Made by a program: the position numbers and the translations under genes. Below the pieces are notes generated by a model. That model was not told the origin of the DNA, searched no databases, and was given only the letters and a program-made list of their open reading frames with translations. DNA of 64,000 bases from assembly GCF_030052815.1 (NCBI RefSeq), contig NC_079496.1, positions 69,119,652 through 69,183,651 of the forward strand, given 5' to 3'. The stretch comes from Hevea brasiliensis. Taxonomy: Eukaryota > Streptophyta > Magnoliopsida > Malpighiales > Euphorbiaceae. Of this stretch, positions 44,059 through 56,572 are shown piece by piece; positions within the stretch are counted from its first letter, which is position 1; each line of letters starts with the position of its first letter.

Positions 44059-46199
44059 ACCGTTGACTAGCCCTGGACTGCGGGGAACCCTGGAAAACAT
44101 TTTTAGGACATAAATAGACCCTTATTGAAGTATAAATCTCATTAGAAAGATTAAATAAAAATTAAATAATTAGTACAAAGAAAAGTGAGAAATTGAAAAA
44201 TAGACAAAATACGGTGTTACCGAAAAATCGGGAATGCAACCCGAACAGGGGCATTATGGTCATTTGACATCCCGAAGTGTCTTTTGACCTAAATGTCCAT
44301 TAAAAATAAATAATATTACACTTAGAAAATGAAATGAAAAATTAAATTGGTGGTACCTAAAGTAAATAGTAGAAATTAAAGGTTAAATGTGGAATAAGTG
44401 AAAGTTAACTTATAATATGATTTAATTTTAGTTAGTGGACCACTATAGGATTAATTAAACATGAAATATGGCTGATGTAGGTCCACTAACCACCTGAAAT
44501 CTCATCTTCCTCAAGTCCTCTCAAAATTGCCGAAATGAAGAACCTTGAAACCTCCATTGCCGTTTGGTTTTGAGCTTGATTTCCTCCCTCCATTTCAACT
44601 CCAATCCCTTAAGTAGCTTTATGAAAAATGGTCTACACATCACAAGGAAGATATTGATACCAATTTTGAGAAGTTTGGTGAAGGTTTAGCAAGTTACAAT
44701 TAAAGGTAAGTTTGCATTTTTATGAATTTCTTTGTTAAAGTTTATGTTCATGTTATGGGTGTTGGTTTGGTGAAGGAAAATTTTGAGTTTGAAGGGTTAT
44801 TGTTGTTTTCATTTTGGACAGCCATGAGTCACGTTTTTGATGAGATATTTGTGCATATAATTGATGAGAAATGGTGTTGATCATGATGAATTAGTAACCT
44901 AGTGAATTATTTCATGTTTATATGGTGATTTATGCACTTGGATGGGAATTGGTAAATTGGATGGCACTTTGATGTTGAAGAATGGTTTATGCAGCTTGGG
45001 GACACTTGAGTAATGGTATATATTGAAGGAAGTGTGGGCAGAATATTGACCTAGAAGGTTGATGAGATGTATGTAGATTGATATTGTAAAGTGTATGTAA
45101 AATTTGTAATGGTTAGGTGTGTTTGTAATGGTAATTAGAAATTGTAATTGTGAATGATATTTGGTGTGTTGAGGGTAATGGTAATCTGCCCAAAATAATG
45201 TTAATGTAAAGTAGATAATGCTTTTGGTAATGTACCAAAACAGATTGGTAGGGTATGGAAGTAAACTTTGCAAGTTAAATGTGTGTTTGAAGTGGGGTGT
45301 GAAAGGCATAGTGAGGACAGTGTACATTTTAGCCTATAACCTTAAATGTGTAACCTCAATTGGTATGAGACCAATTTGAGGTGAAACTAGGCACAAAATG
45401 TGCCAACTTTCATTGAGAAACCATACCAAAATTCTGCTTGCAAGGTGACCTAAGAAAATGACCAATTCGGATTAGGTGCAATTAGGACCTGAAAAATGAC
45501 CAATTGGGCAGCAGTGAGTGTTTAGGCCATAACTCACTCAAACCAGGTCCAATTGACCTGAAATTTTGACCAAGAATAGTTAAGACCCATACCTACAAGT
45601 CTTATGAAGACACCAAAGCCCAGAAATGACCATAAGCAAGTCAAACAACTTGCACAAGTTCGGGTCCAAAAACTGGCCGAACCAGAGTTGACCAAATTGA
45701 CCAAAAATTGACCTAAAATGGTACCATTTGACCAGCAATAGTATAATGACCATAACTCGGTCTACTTAACTCGGATTGACCTGAAATTTTGCACCGCGGT
45801 CCATAAGACCTAGATCTACAAGTTTGTAGTTTTGACCGAGACCCGAAAACCGAGGGAACTAGGTCGTCCGGTTAGGTCAAACCAGTGTCCCGGAATCCAG
45901 CAATTTGCATTAAAATGCACTAAGCAAGGAAATGACTTTGGTAAAACATACCAAACCTAAAACCCTATCGAATGTGACATATTAACGACACTAAAACCTA
46001 ATTTACCTAAAACGCAACGAGGGTCGGTATATTAGGTGATTAAGTGAAAAATTGAGTTCAGTGCATTATTTACCAAACATTATCGTTAGAGACAATTTAA
46101 TTTAGTACTGAAACACTTCAAATTGTGTTTCTCAGTTACTAAAGACTCAGGAAAAGAGAAGGAAACACTGAGTCCAGACCAGGGAGACAGTCATCAGAG

Positions 46200-46610
46200 G
46201 TTTGTGCACAACTAGTTTTCAACTGATTTTACTCTGAATAAGATTTCATATGATTAATTGTATGTTATTGATTTAAATTGTGTTTGTGCACAACTAGTTT
46301 TCAAATTATTTAAATATGAATAAGATATAATATTATTAATATTATGTTATTGATTTAAATTGTGTATGTGCACAACTAGTTTTCAAATCGATTTTACTCG
46401 AATAAGATTTCATATGATTAATTGTATGTTATTGATTTAAATTGTGTTTGTGCACAACGGCTATTGCTTTTGAATTTTTCAATTGAAATAAATATTGAAT
46501 ATTTGTATATTATTGTTTTAAATTGTGTTTGTGCACAACAACTGTTTCTTTTGAATTATTTTCAATTGAAATAAATATTGACTATTTGTATATTATTGTT
46601 TTAAATTGTG
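46200..46610 (+). repeat. Five 83-bp repeats in LTR H
   Basis: TTGTGCACAAC occurs at about 46204, 46285, 46367, 46449 and 46531, each followed by related AT-rich sequence and ending TATTGATTTAAATTGTGT or a variant. Other LTRs of the subfamily have the TTGTGCACAA word once at this place. A second local duplication (GATGGATACTTATTGATT) follows at 46620-46740. Confidence 0.85.
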
Positions 46611-48418
46611 TAAATGAGTTTGATGGACACTTATTGATTTAGAAATATTGTGAATGATTTGAAACTGTGAAAAATTGTTTGAATGACATTGATGGATACT
46701 TATTGATTAAAAAGCATTGTAAATGGTTTGAAATTGTGGGAAAGTTAGTTTAGTGTGATTTGTGAAAATCGAAGTTAATTATGAATTGTGTTGCCATTTT
46801 GTGAATGAAATTATGACATTGGAAATTTATTGGATTCTCACGAATCATTTGAATAAAATGTTTGGAATTGATTTTCTGTTCACACTTAGCATGACAGTAT
46901 CGTATCATTCCTTCTCCAATTATGGGGTTGTGATCGTTTATTTCCTTCTCCATTTATGGAGTCGTGATCGTTTATTTTTCCCTCTCTGGTTTACCAGTTG
47001 AGGTGATCGGATGAGTACTCATTATGTAGCTAGCTCCCTTCCTCATTGATTTCGATTAGTGGGGTTGTGATTGCTTTGTCGTGGTGTACAACGCGGCATT
47101 GATCGGAAATTTGTGTCATGGCTTAAGTTGTGAATGAATTGGCAACACTGTATTATTAAATTATTTGACTAAATTGTGTTATTATGCGATTTGATAATTT
47201 GTGAAATGGAGTTTAAATTCTTATTGACATTTACTGTCTTTTGAATTTAACTATGTTTCGACATCGAGATTTAATGTGATATTGTGTTAAATTCTTTATG
47301 ACATTTATTGTCTTGAATTTAATTATGGTTTTACGTATCCATCATTTATTTGAATTATGAATTGCGATTTAAACTTGTATTTGGTTAATGTTGTGCACCA
47401 CTGAGACATTGTCTCAGCGATAGCTTTTTAATTGCTGTCGCAGGTAGAGAGACAGTGTGACACCCCTTACCCGACTACAGTGTAGCCGAGCAAGTTATGC
47501 CACTCAGTGTGCCGGAGCACTCTATTTTATCTTAATTCATTTTTATCATAGTTTTGAATATAACTTGTGAAATATAATTCATTTTAAGCCATTTATCGAA
47601 ATTATTATTTATTTGAGGTTCCGAAAATTTTCTAGAAAATCCGGCAGAGTACCGGCTAAAAATGGAGAAAACTGTTCTTCAGAACCTGTGAAAAACACTT
47701 CCTATATTCATATTCAATCATCTCAACTCCATTTGTTATAATCTCAACATTTTTCAACCATTCATTTCTCAATCATTCATCTCATTTGATCCATTTGCAT
47801 CACATCAATTTACAACAATTTCTTAACAATTCCTCTATTTGTCCTTCATTCATTTCACATCATCATTATACTCAAATCATAAATAAATTCTCACATGTGA
47901 TTTATAATCACAAATTACAAGTACTTACATTAATACAAAATTATATTACATTTGTTTCAAATACACATGATAAAATAAGAGTTTAATTACAAAATTTACA
48001 AAAAACATAAAATACAAAATTGGACCTAGTGTCCTACCAATGCATCAGTAGTCCGTGAGGTGACACGGACGCTATGCGAATCGTGAACCGCCTTACCGAA
48101 CTGTAGTCTATCGGGCCCTCTGTCCAAATCTTGAGTACTCACGCGTTGCAAAGCGACGCTAAGCATAAAGCTTAGTGGTGCCAATAATACAATAAAATAT
48201 AATATGCAAATAAAAATAATAATTTCCTTGCTATTGTGTTCATAATAAATGAATAATTACTAACTTATTATGTAGTCGAGGCTAATCATGTTTCATAATA
48301 TTAACTTCTTCATGCATTTCGTTAATTATTTTCTTCATGATATTGAGCTTCTTTGTATTTTTGTAATCATTCCTGATACTTAATTTTCGTTTTTTATTTT
48401 TTAATCAGTTCAATCACG

Positions 48419-48945
48419 CTTATACTTTTCGCGCCCAAGTAACCTATCTTCGACGATCGGATCGATAACGGGTCGTTGGCACCGACACCGCGTGTCTCGG
48501 GCGTCATACCATGGGACGCAGAACGCCAACCATGTATGCGATCGGTATGGCTAAAAAGCCATGATATCACATAATCGGGCATAAAAGCCATGAATACTGG
48601 CATAAAAGCCATGAATACGGGCATAAAGCCATGAATACAGGCATAAAGCCTTTCGCAGTACTGCTAAAACAATACCCTATTGGCTTATACTTTTCCGTGC
48701 CCAAGTAACCTATACTGGACGACTGGACTGGATAACGGGTCGTTGGCACTGGACACCGCGGTGTCTCGGGCCGTCATACCATGGGACGCAGAACGTCAAC
48801 CATGTATGTCGGTATGGCTAAAAAGCCATGATATCACATAATCGGGCATAAAAGCCATGAATACCGCATAAAAGCCATGAATACGCATAAAGCCATGAAT
48901 ACAGCATAAAGCCTTCGCAGATCGCTAAAACAATACCCTATTGGC
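48419..48945. repeat. 265-bp tandem duplication in array I LTR 1
   Basis: CTTATACTTTTCxxxxCCCAAGTAACCTAT begins at 48419 and again at 48684. Both copies run through the minisatellite to ACAATACCCTATTGGC. LTRs 2 and 3 have one copy, which accounts for nearly all of the length difference between unit 1 and the others. Confidence 0.88.
48576..48650. repeat. Minisatellite of about 20 bp (GCATAAAAGCCATGAATAC)
   Basis: Four units head to tail, with one or two variable bases between units. Further copies are at 48844-48913, 53959-54029 and 59079-59152 in the same place of each LTR. The spacer bases vary between copies while the core does not. Confidence 0.85.
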
Positions 48946-51395
48946 ATGCCAATCTATCCAAACCAATCACATTAGGCCTCATTGGGGCAATTTGCACTTT
49001 TAAGTTTCACAATTTTTGAATTTCAAGTTTTCATGTCACTATTCATTTCATTAGTCAACTAAAATGTTGACTTTTGCATAAACAATAGGTACATTGGTTT
49101 TAGTACTCCCAACATACCACATTTTGTATTCAAAACTTGTTGGTTTTGGTCACTTTCTCAAAGCTTAGGTCATTTTGGCAAAATTGCCAATTTTTGGTTT
49201 TAGTGTCACTATTCACCTCATTGGTCAACAAAAATGTTGACTTTTGAATAGAAAATAGGTGTATTGGTCTTAACACCTCAAACATACCACATTTTGTATT
49301 TCAAACTTGTTGGTATTGGTTGCCAATACCATTTCTAAGTTTAATGCTAATTGAACAAAATTTTCAGATTTGGTGCTTCATCTTTATTGTTCCATTTGAT
49401 ATTTCTACAGTGGGAATTTGAGGAAACGGTAAACATGAAAGTTGTTCCTTATTTTGTCTAGTTGAATTTCTTTTTTTGAATCACTCCATTTGGAGTTTTG
49501 TAGCTCAAGTTATGGCCAAAATAAGTTTACTGTTCACATGTACTGTTCATGCTGAAATTTTGGGTTTTGACAGATTTTGGTCCAACTTTGGTCAGTAATT
49601 TGACCAAGTTAAGTTCATAATTTGGTCTAACTTTCTTCATATGACATGTTCTACCATACCTTAGGTTTCCATCGGTTCAAGAATCGCCTAAATCCGAGTT
49701 TTCTAGAGGGAGTTATAGAGTTATAGTCATCCAAACATTACTGTTCAAATGTAAATCTGCAGAGTTGCAGGTTTGATAACTTAACTTTGCCCAATCATTT
49801 GAATGGGTTAATGGCATTATTTGGGGTAGGTTTCTTCATGAAAGTTGTTTGTCTATATCTTATCTTGTTGCTTTAAAAATTTCAGGTCAATTAACAAAAT
49901 ATACAGTGAGTTATGGCCAAATGAACAGTTACTGTTCATTTGGTCAAATCTGCAGGGTCTGCAGGTGTCCGGATTGGGGCCAAGTTTTGGTCCTTTTCTT
50001 TGGTCTTTGGGGCATGGTTTCTTCAGCAAACATGTGCCATTATAAGCGTATTTTCATGTGCATTTGGCCAAACACCAATTGGACCAACACAGCCCAAGTT
50101 ATTGCTGTGCAAGTGGACTGAATTTTCCCCTCTGCCGCCCTAGGGCAGCCTACAACTTCACTTTGCAATCCTATTTTTCAGTCCATAATATGGTCAACTT
50201 ACCTAAAATGGTCACTAATTGACCATTAAAATGTGCTCTAACAATTTCATAAGCCAAATCAATTTTCACTCCCCCAAAACCCTAGCTTCACCTTATGTTT
50301 TCTACAAGATGCCTTAGTTAGCATATCAATTTATTATCCTTGTGTATATGTATCTTAAACATCATTTCTAATCCACTCTAAGTCCAACAAAACCCTCATT
50401 TCTATTCCTTCAATATGGCTGCCGAAATTCATGGCATTCATACACATGGGTTTGGTTCATTTATTCCACAATTTCTTACCTATTACACATCTCTAACATG
50501 GAATTAATGTGTTTTAAATACATATGTGCACTAACCTTGAATGGAGCCACTTCTAAGACTTCAAAACTTCACTTTCTTCCTTTCTTTTTTCTGTCCAAAG
50601 CTTGCTCTAGGTGTGAGGACCAAGTTTTATGAAGGCATATAGGGTTTTATGGTGTAATTGGCTAGGTTTTGGAGCTTGGGTGAGTGCATCAATGGAGGGA
50701 GATGGGGAGAAGTCACGTTTTGGTGAAGAAGAAGAAGAATGGCTGCTGTAATTTTTGGTTATTTGATCTTCATTTAGTCTCTTTATTAGTTAGTCAAATG
50801 ATGGCTTAATTGTGATTGGTCATAATTTATAAATGACATCATCAATATGTCATAAATGAGCTTTTCTTTGATTTTTCTTTTCTTTTCTTCACTACTCAAT
50901 TTCAATTTAATTTCTAGTAATGTTTATTCATATTTTATGTCATATTAATTATTTACTTAACTGGACAAGTCGGCCAAAAATCACCTCTGAAGGCGAAATG
51001 ACCAAAATGCCCTCCGTTTGGCTTAACGGGTCAAAATTGTCTGTACCGATTGAAAAATTTTTCTAAATATTTTCTTGGCATTCTAATGCCATAGGAATCT
51101 CAATGACCCTTCTTTGGAGTCCCAAAAATTATTTTATGAATTTTTCCCCGGGTCTAGGGCTCCTCATTGCGAGAACCGCAACTTACCTCTGGTTACCCAT
51201 CGCTTGGGCACCGGCTCATTTGACTTAGTTGCATTTTATTTCTAAAATTTTTACTAAATTTTTCTTATTAATATTTGAGTTAATTATGGTTCCTGACTTT
51301 AGTTTAAATATTTTTCTGGACGTTCTAGCTGTCCGGACCGACACCGGTCACCGGAACAGTAGACTGTACGGAGTTGCTACGGGGAGGGTGTTACA

Positions 51396-51415
51396 ACTCT
51401 TCCCCTCTTATTTAA
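51396..51415 (-). promoter_or_regulatory. Polypurine tract, array I unit 1
   Basis: The minus strand reads AAGAGGGGAAGAGT directly before the LTR. Same tract at 56509-56525 and 61630-61646. Confidence 0.83.
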
Positions 51416-51469
51416 ATTTCGTCCTCGAAATTTACCTGACTTAAGTAATCGAGGAGTTGCTACCTCCTT

Positions 51470-52710
51470 GTCTCTTCACTTCCTTGTATCGCCTCATCAG
51501 TGTCTGGGTTTGGCTCTTCCTGAGCTTCCATAGCAAATACTTGTGGTGCCACCCTGACTTCGGGCTTTTCAACGGTCTTAGAAACAATCTTCTGTGAAAT
51601 GTCAGCCGTTTCTGCTCTACCCGATCTTTTACCCCTTTGAACTATAGGGGCAGGTCTATCAACTTGTACCGGAGCTATTGAACCACTCCTCTGAGGGCAA
51701 TCTCTTATGAAATGATCCGTAGCCCCACACTTGAAACACTCTCCGATTAACGAATGACACTCCCCTCGTGTCTTCTACCACAATGCATACATTCGTGCAC
51801 CGGGTTAATCCTCTTGTTATTGTGCCCGGGGAACTAGCTATATAGATTCCAATCTGGCCTCTGTGGCCCTGTGTCTGATCTTGTAAACAAGAACCCTTAA
51901 ACTTCTTACTATCAGTTGGTATACTTGACCGTCCTGGTCCAAATTCCCTCTTACGCTGCCTATCTTTCCTATTTTGTTCATTTATTCTCACTTTCTCCAC
52001 TTTTAATGCAGCTTCCACTAGCTTGGTGAAATCAGTGATTCCCAAGGCAGTGATCATGAGCTTTATATTGTCGTTCAATCCCTCTTTCAAATCTCTTGCA
52101 CCTCTCGGCTTCATTAGGGACTATCTCCCTCCATAGCGGCTCAATCTTACGAATTCCTTCTCATACTCGGCCACTGACAACTGTCTCTGCCTCAGGTTAA
52201 TAAACTCTCTTCTTCTCTCTTCTAGGTATACAATACCCACATATTTCTTCTTGAATTCGGAGAGAAAGAAGTCCCAAGTTACAGCTTCTGGCTGCACTTC
52301 ACTGGATACCGTGTCCCACCATTCGTAGGCATCATCTTGCAACAATGATATGACTTTCAGGTTTTGCTCTGGAGTGCAGTGGAGTTGTTTTAGAACTCGC
52401 CTGCCTGCTCAACCAAATCTCTACGCAATGAGTCATCTTCTCTCTTGCCATAGAGGTCCACAGCTCCAAACTTTCTTAGTCTTTCCAGGTGTGATTTCTG
52501 TTGTGGAGCTGGTGGTGGTGGTGGTGCTGGCATTACCCCAGCCATTTGTCTAAAGAAGTCGGCCATTTGCTGAAACATGGCTCGTGGAGGCCGAAAGGTG
52601 CTCGCTTGAGTCGGGCGGAGCAGATTCTCTCATGCCCCCAGTCTCAGCTGCTGCAGGTGGAGCATGACTCTCCACTTCCTCCTCAACGGCTCTCTGAGAT
52701 GAAGGGTCTA
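51470..52710 (-). pseudogene. Gag of array I unit 1 (frameshifted)
   Basis: Same gag as in unit 2 but with more frame breaks. Visible pieces are MFQQMADFFRQMAGVMP (52530-52578), SLLQDDAYEWWDTVSSEVQP and FFLSEFKKKYVGIVYLEERR (52121-52345), and EGLNDNIKLMITALGITDF to the zinc-knuckle region (51659-52114). In the knuckle region, bases differ from unit 2 at almost every CAG/CTG, so CMHCGRRHRGEC is unreadable here. I suspect many breaks are sequence errors rather than mutations. Confidence 0.8.
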
Positions 52711-52816
52711 TATCCTATTTAACAAAGACAAACAGATCTGCGTTAGTGTCACCTCGACTCTTACAAATGCAATGCATGGTATGGACTCAATCTAGGCCCA
52801 GAAACGCCTAAACCGC

Positions 52817-52828
52817 GCTCTGATACCA
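52817..52828 (-). promoter_or_regulatory. Primer-binding site, array I unit 1
   Basis: GCTCTGATACCA on the plus strand, 5 bp from the LTR start at 52834. Identical sites at 57936-57947 and 63038-63049. Complementary to initiator tRNA-Met. Confidence 0.92.
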
Positions 52829-52833
52829 CTAAA

Positions 52834-55800
52834 TGTGACACCCCTTACCCGACTACAGTGTAGCCGAGCAAGTTATGCCACTCAGTGTGCCGGAGCACTC
52901 TATTTTATCTTAATTCATTTTTATCATAGTTTTGAATATAACTTGTGAAATATAATTCATTTTAAGCCATTTATCGAAATTATTATTTATTTGAGGTTCC
53001 GAAAATTTTCTAGAAAATCCGGCAGAGTACCGACTAAAAATGGAGAAAACCGTTCTTCGGAACCTGTGAAAAACACTTCCTATATTCATATTCAATCATC
53101 TCAACTCCATTTGTTATAATCTCAACATTTTTCAACCATTCATTTCTCAATCATTCATCTCATTTGATCCATTTGCATCACATCAATTTACAACAATTTC
53201 TTAACAATTCCTCTATTTGTCCTTCATTCATTTCACATCATCATTATACTCAAATCATAAATAAATTCTCACATGTGATTTATAATCACAAATTACAAGT
53301 ACTTACATTAATACAAAATTATATTACATTTGTTTCAAATACACATGATAAAATAAGAGTTTAATTATAAAATTTACAAAAAACATAAAATACAAAATGG
53401 GACCTAGTGTCCTACCAATGCACTGTAGTCTGTGAGGTGACACGGACGCTATGCAGAACTGTGAACTGCCTTACCGAATCTGTAGTCTACTGGGCCCTCT
53501 GTCCAAATCTTCAGTACCTACGCGTTGCAAAAGCGACGCGCTAAGCATAAAGCTTAGTGGTGCCAATAATACAAGAAAATATAATATGCAAATAAAAATA
53601 ATAATTTCCTTGCTATTGTGTTCATAATAAATGAATAATTACTAACTTATTGTGTAGTCGAGGCTAATCATGTTTCATAATATTAACTTCTTCATGCATT
53701 TCGTTAATTATTTTCTTCATGATATTGAGCTTCTTTGTATTTTTGTAATCATTCCTGATACTTAATTTTCGTATTTTCTTTAATAATCAGTTCAATCACA
53801 GTTATACTTTTCCGTGCCCAAGTAACCTATCTTTGGACGATCGGATGGATAACGGTCGTTGGCACCGACACCGCGTGTCTCGGGCGTCATACCATGGGAC
53901 GCAGAACGCCAACCATGTATGCGATCAAGATGGCTAAAAGCCATGATATCACATAATCGGGCATAAAAGCCATGAATACCGCATAAAAGCCATGAATACG
54001 CATAAAGCCATGAATACGAGCATAAAGCCTTTCGCGATCTTGCTAAAACAATACCCTATTGGCATGCCAATCTATCCAAACCAATCACATTAGGCCTATC
54101 AGCATTTTGCACTTTTAAGTTTCACAATTTTTGAATTTCAAGTTTTCATGTCACTATTCATTTCATTAGTCAACTAAAATGTTGACTTTTGCATAAACAA
54201 TAGGTACATTGGTTTTAGTACTCCCAACATACCACATTTTGTATTCAAAACTTGTTGGTTTTGGTCACTTTCTCAAAGCTTAGGTCATTTTGGCAAAATT
54301 GCCAATTTTTGGTTTTAGTGTCACTATTCACCTCATTGGTCAACAAAAATGTTGACTTTTGAATAGAAAATAGGTGTATTGGTCTTAACACCTCAAACAT
54401 ACCACATTTTGTATTTCAAACTTGTTGGTATTGGTTGCCAATACCATTTCTAAGTTTAATGCTAATTGAACAAAATTTTCAGATTTGGTGCTTCATCTTT
54501 ATTGTTCCATTTGATATTTCTACAGTGGGAATTTGAGGAAGCGGTAAACATGAAAGTTGTTCCTTATTTTGTCTAGTTGAATTTCTTTTTTGAATCACTC
54601 CATTTCGAGTTATGTAGCTCAAGGTAATGCCAAAATAACATTACTGTTCACATGTACTGCTTCATGCTGAAATTTTGGGTTTTGTGATTTTGGTCCAACT
54701 TTGGTCAGTAATTTGACCAAGTTAAGTTCATAATTTGGTCTAACTTTCTTCATATGACATGTTCTACCATACCTTAGGTTTCCATCGGTTCAAGAATCGC
54801 CTAAATCCGAGTTTTCTAGAGGGAGTTATAGAGTTATAGTCATCCAAACATTACTGTTCAAATGTAAATCTGCAGAGTTGCAGGTTTGATAACTTAACTT
54901 TGCCCAATCATTTGAATGGGTTAATGGCATTATTTGGGGTAGGTTTCTTCATGAAAGTTGTTTGTCTATATCTTATCTTGTTGCTTTAAAAATTTCAGGT
55001 CAATTAACAAAATATACAGTGAGTTATGGCCAAATGAACAGTTACTGTTCATTTGGTCAATTCTGCAGGGGCTGTTGCAGGGTGTCCGGATTGGGGCCAA
55101 GTTTTGGTCCTTTTTCTTTGGTCTTTTGGGCATGGTTTCTTCAGCAAAAATGTGCCATTATAAGCCTATTTTCATGTCCAATTGGCCAAACACCAATTGG
55201 ACCAACACAGCCCAAGTTATAGCAGTGCAAGTGGACTGAATTTGAGTCCCTCTGCTGCTTGTCTAGGGCAGCCTACAACTTCACTTTGCAATCCTATTTT
55301 TCAGTCCATAATATGGTCAACTTACCTAAAATGGTCACTAATTGACCATTAAAATGTGCTCTAACAATTTCATAAGCCAAATCAATTTTCACTCCCCCAA
55401 AACCCTAGCTTCACCTTATGTTTTCTACAAGATGCCTTAGTTAGCATATCAATTTATTATCCTTGTGTATATGTATCTTAAACATCATTTCTAATCCACT
55501 CTAAGTCCAACAAAACCCTCATTTCTATTCCTTCAATATGGCTGCCGAAATTCATGGCATTCATACACATGGGTTTGGTTCATTTATTCCACAATTTCTT
55601 ACCTATTACACATCTCTAACATGGAATTAATGTGTTTTAAATACATATGTGCACTAACCTTGAATGGAGCCACTTCTAAGACTTCAAAACTTCACTTTCT
55701 TCCTTTCTTTTTTCTGTCCAAAGCTTGCTCTAGGTGTGAGGACCAAGTTTTATGAAGGCATATATGGGTTTATGGTGTAATTGGCTAGGTTTTGGAGCTT

Positions 55801-56508
55801 GGGTGAGTGCATCAATGGAGGGAGATGGGGAGAAGTCACGTTTTGGTGAAGAAGAAGAAGAATGGCTGCTGTAATTTTTGGTTATTTGATCTTCATTTAG
55901 TCTCTTTATTAGTTAGTCAAATGATGGCTTAATTGTGATTGGTCATAATTTATAAATGACATCATCAATATGTCATAAATGAGCTTTTCTTTGATTTTTC
56001 TTTTCTTTTCTTCACTACTCAATTTCAATTTAATTTCTAGTAATGTTTATTCATATTTTATGTCATATTAATTATTTACTTAACTGGACAAGTCGGCCAA
56101 AAATCACCTCTGAAGGCGAAATGACCAAAATGCCCTCCGTTTGGCTTAACGGGTCAAAATTGTCTGTACCGATTGAAAAATTTTTCTAAATATTTTCTTG
56201 GCATTCTAATGCCATAGGAATCTCAATGACCCTTCTTTGGAGTCCCAAAAATTATTTTATGAATTTTTCCCCGGGTCTAGGGCTCCTCATTGCGAGAACC
56301 GCAACTTACCTCTGGTTACCCATCGCTTGGGCACCGGCTCATTTGACTTAGTTGCATTTTATTTCTAAAATTTTTACTAAATTTTTCTTATTAATATTTG
56401 AGTTAATTATGGTTCCTGACTTTAGTTTAAATATTTTTCTGGACGTTCTAGGTATCGACACCGACCGAACAAGATCCTTTGCGGAGTTGCTACGGGGAGG
56501 GTGTTACA
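52834..56508 (-). repeat. Array I LTR 2 (3675 bp)
   Basis: Nearly identical to LTR 3 over long stretches (for example 53040-53800 against 58160-58920). The sense-strand head near 56440-56490 is altered: the CTGTCCGGACCGACACCGG segment of LTR 1 is replaced by unrelated-looking bases. 5S-like block at 56297-56356. Confidence 0.9.
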
Positions 56509-56572
56509 ACTCTTCCCCTCTTATTTAAATTTCGTCCTCGAAATTTACCTGACTTAAGTAATCGAGGAGTTG

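Larger units (their letters stand above)
43827..47455 (+). mobile_element. LTR H: gypsy LTR in plus orientation, cut by array I
   Basis: Starts TGTAACACCCCTAAGTTCGG inside the element G pol. It follows the reverse complement of E and of the 7537-11005 solo LTR throughout: AACCTAGCGATGGGTGACC, then ACACTGAGTCCAGACC, then GCTGTCGCAGGTAGAGAGAC. About 620 bp of its end, judged against E, are missing because array I begins at 47456. Whether H is a solo LTR or the 5' LTR of a longer element cannot be told. The clearest 5S-like block of the window is at 44000-44058. No TSD can be checked on the right. Confidence 0.87.
47456..51395 (-). repeat. Array I LTR 1 (3940 bp)
   Basis: Longest of the array because a 265-bp segment is duplicated in tandem (48419-48683 and 48684-48945). 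It contains GCATAAAAGCCATGAATAC minisatellite units at 48576-48650 and 48844-48913, and the 5S-like block at 51174-51233. On the sense strand it begins TGTAACACCCTCCCCGTAGC and ends GGGTGTCACA. Confidence 0.9.

Noticed and set aside
44899..45327. 142-codon minus-strand ORF in LTR H
   Set aside because: It is within a non-coding LTR, its sisters in E and 7537-11005 do not keep the frame, and the peptide has only composition bias.
47786..47986. Identical 66-codon ORF (MIHLHHINLQ...) at 47786, 53164, 58283 and 63384
   Set aside because: It lies inside the LTR and is repeated only because the LTR is repeated; composition is AT-rich low-complexity and there is no homology to a known protein.
50681..50760. 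Possible host exon with GAAGAAGAAGAAG near 50730 (also 55850 and 60970)
   Set aside because: It is in the same place in each I LTR and has no splice or coding context. It is an LTR trinucleotide stretch.
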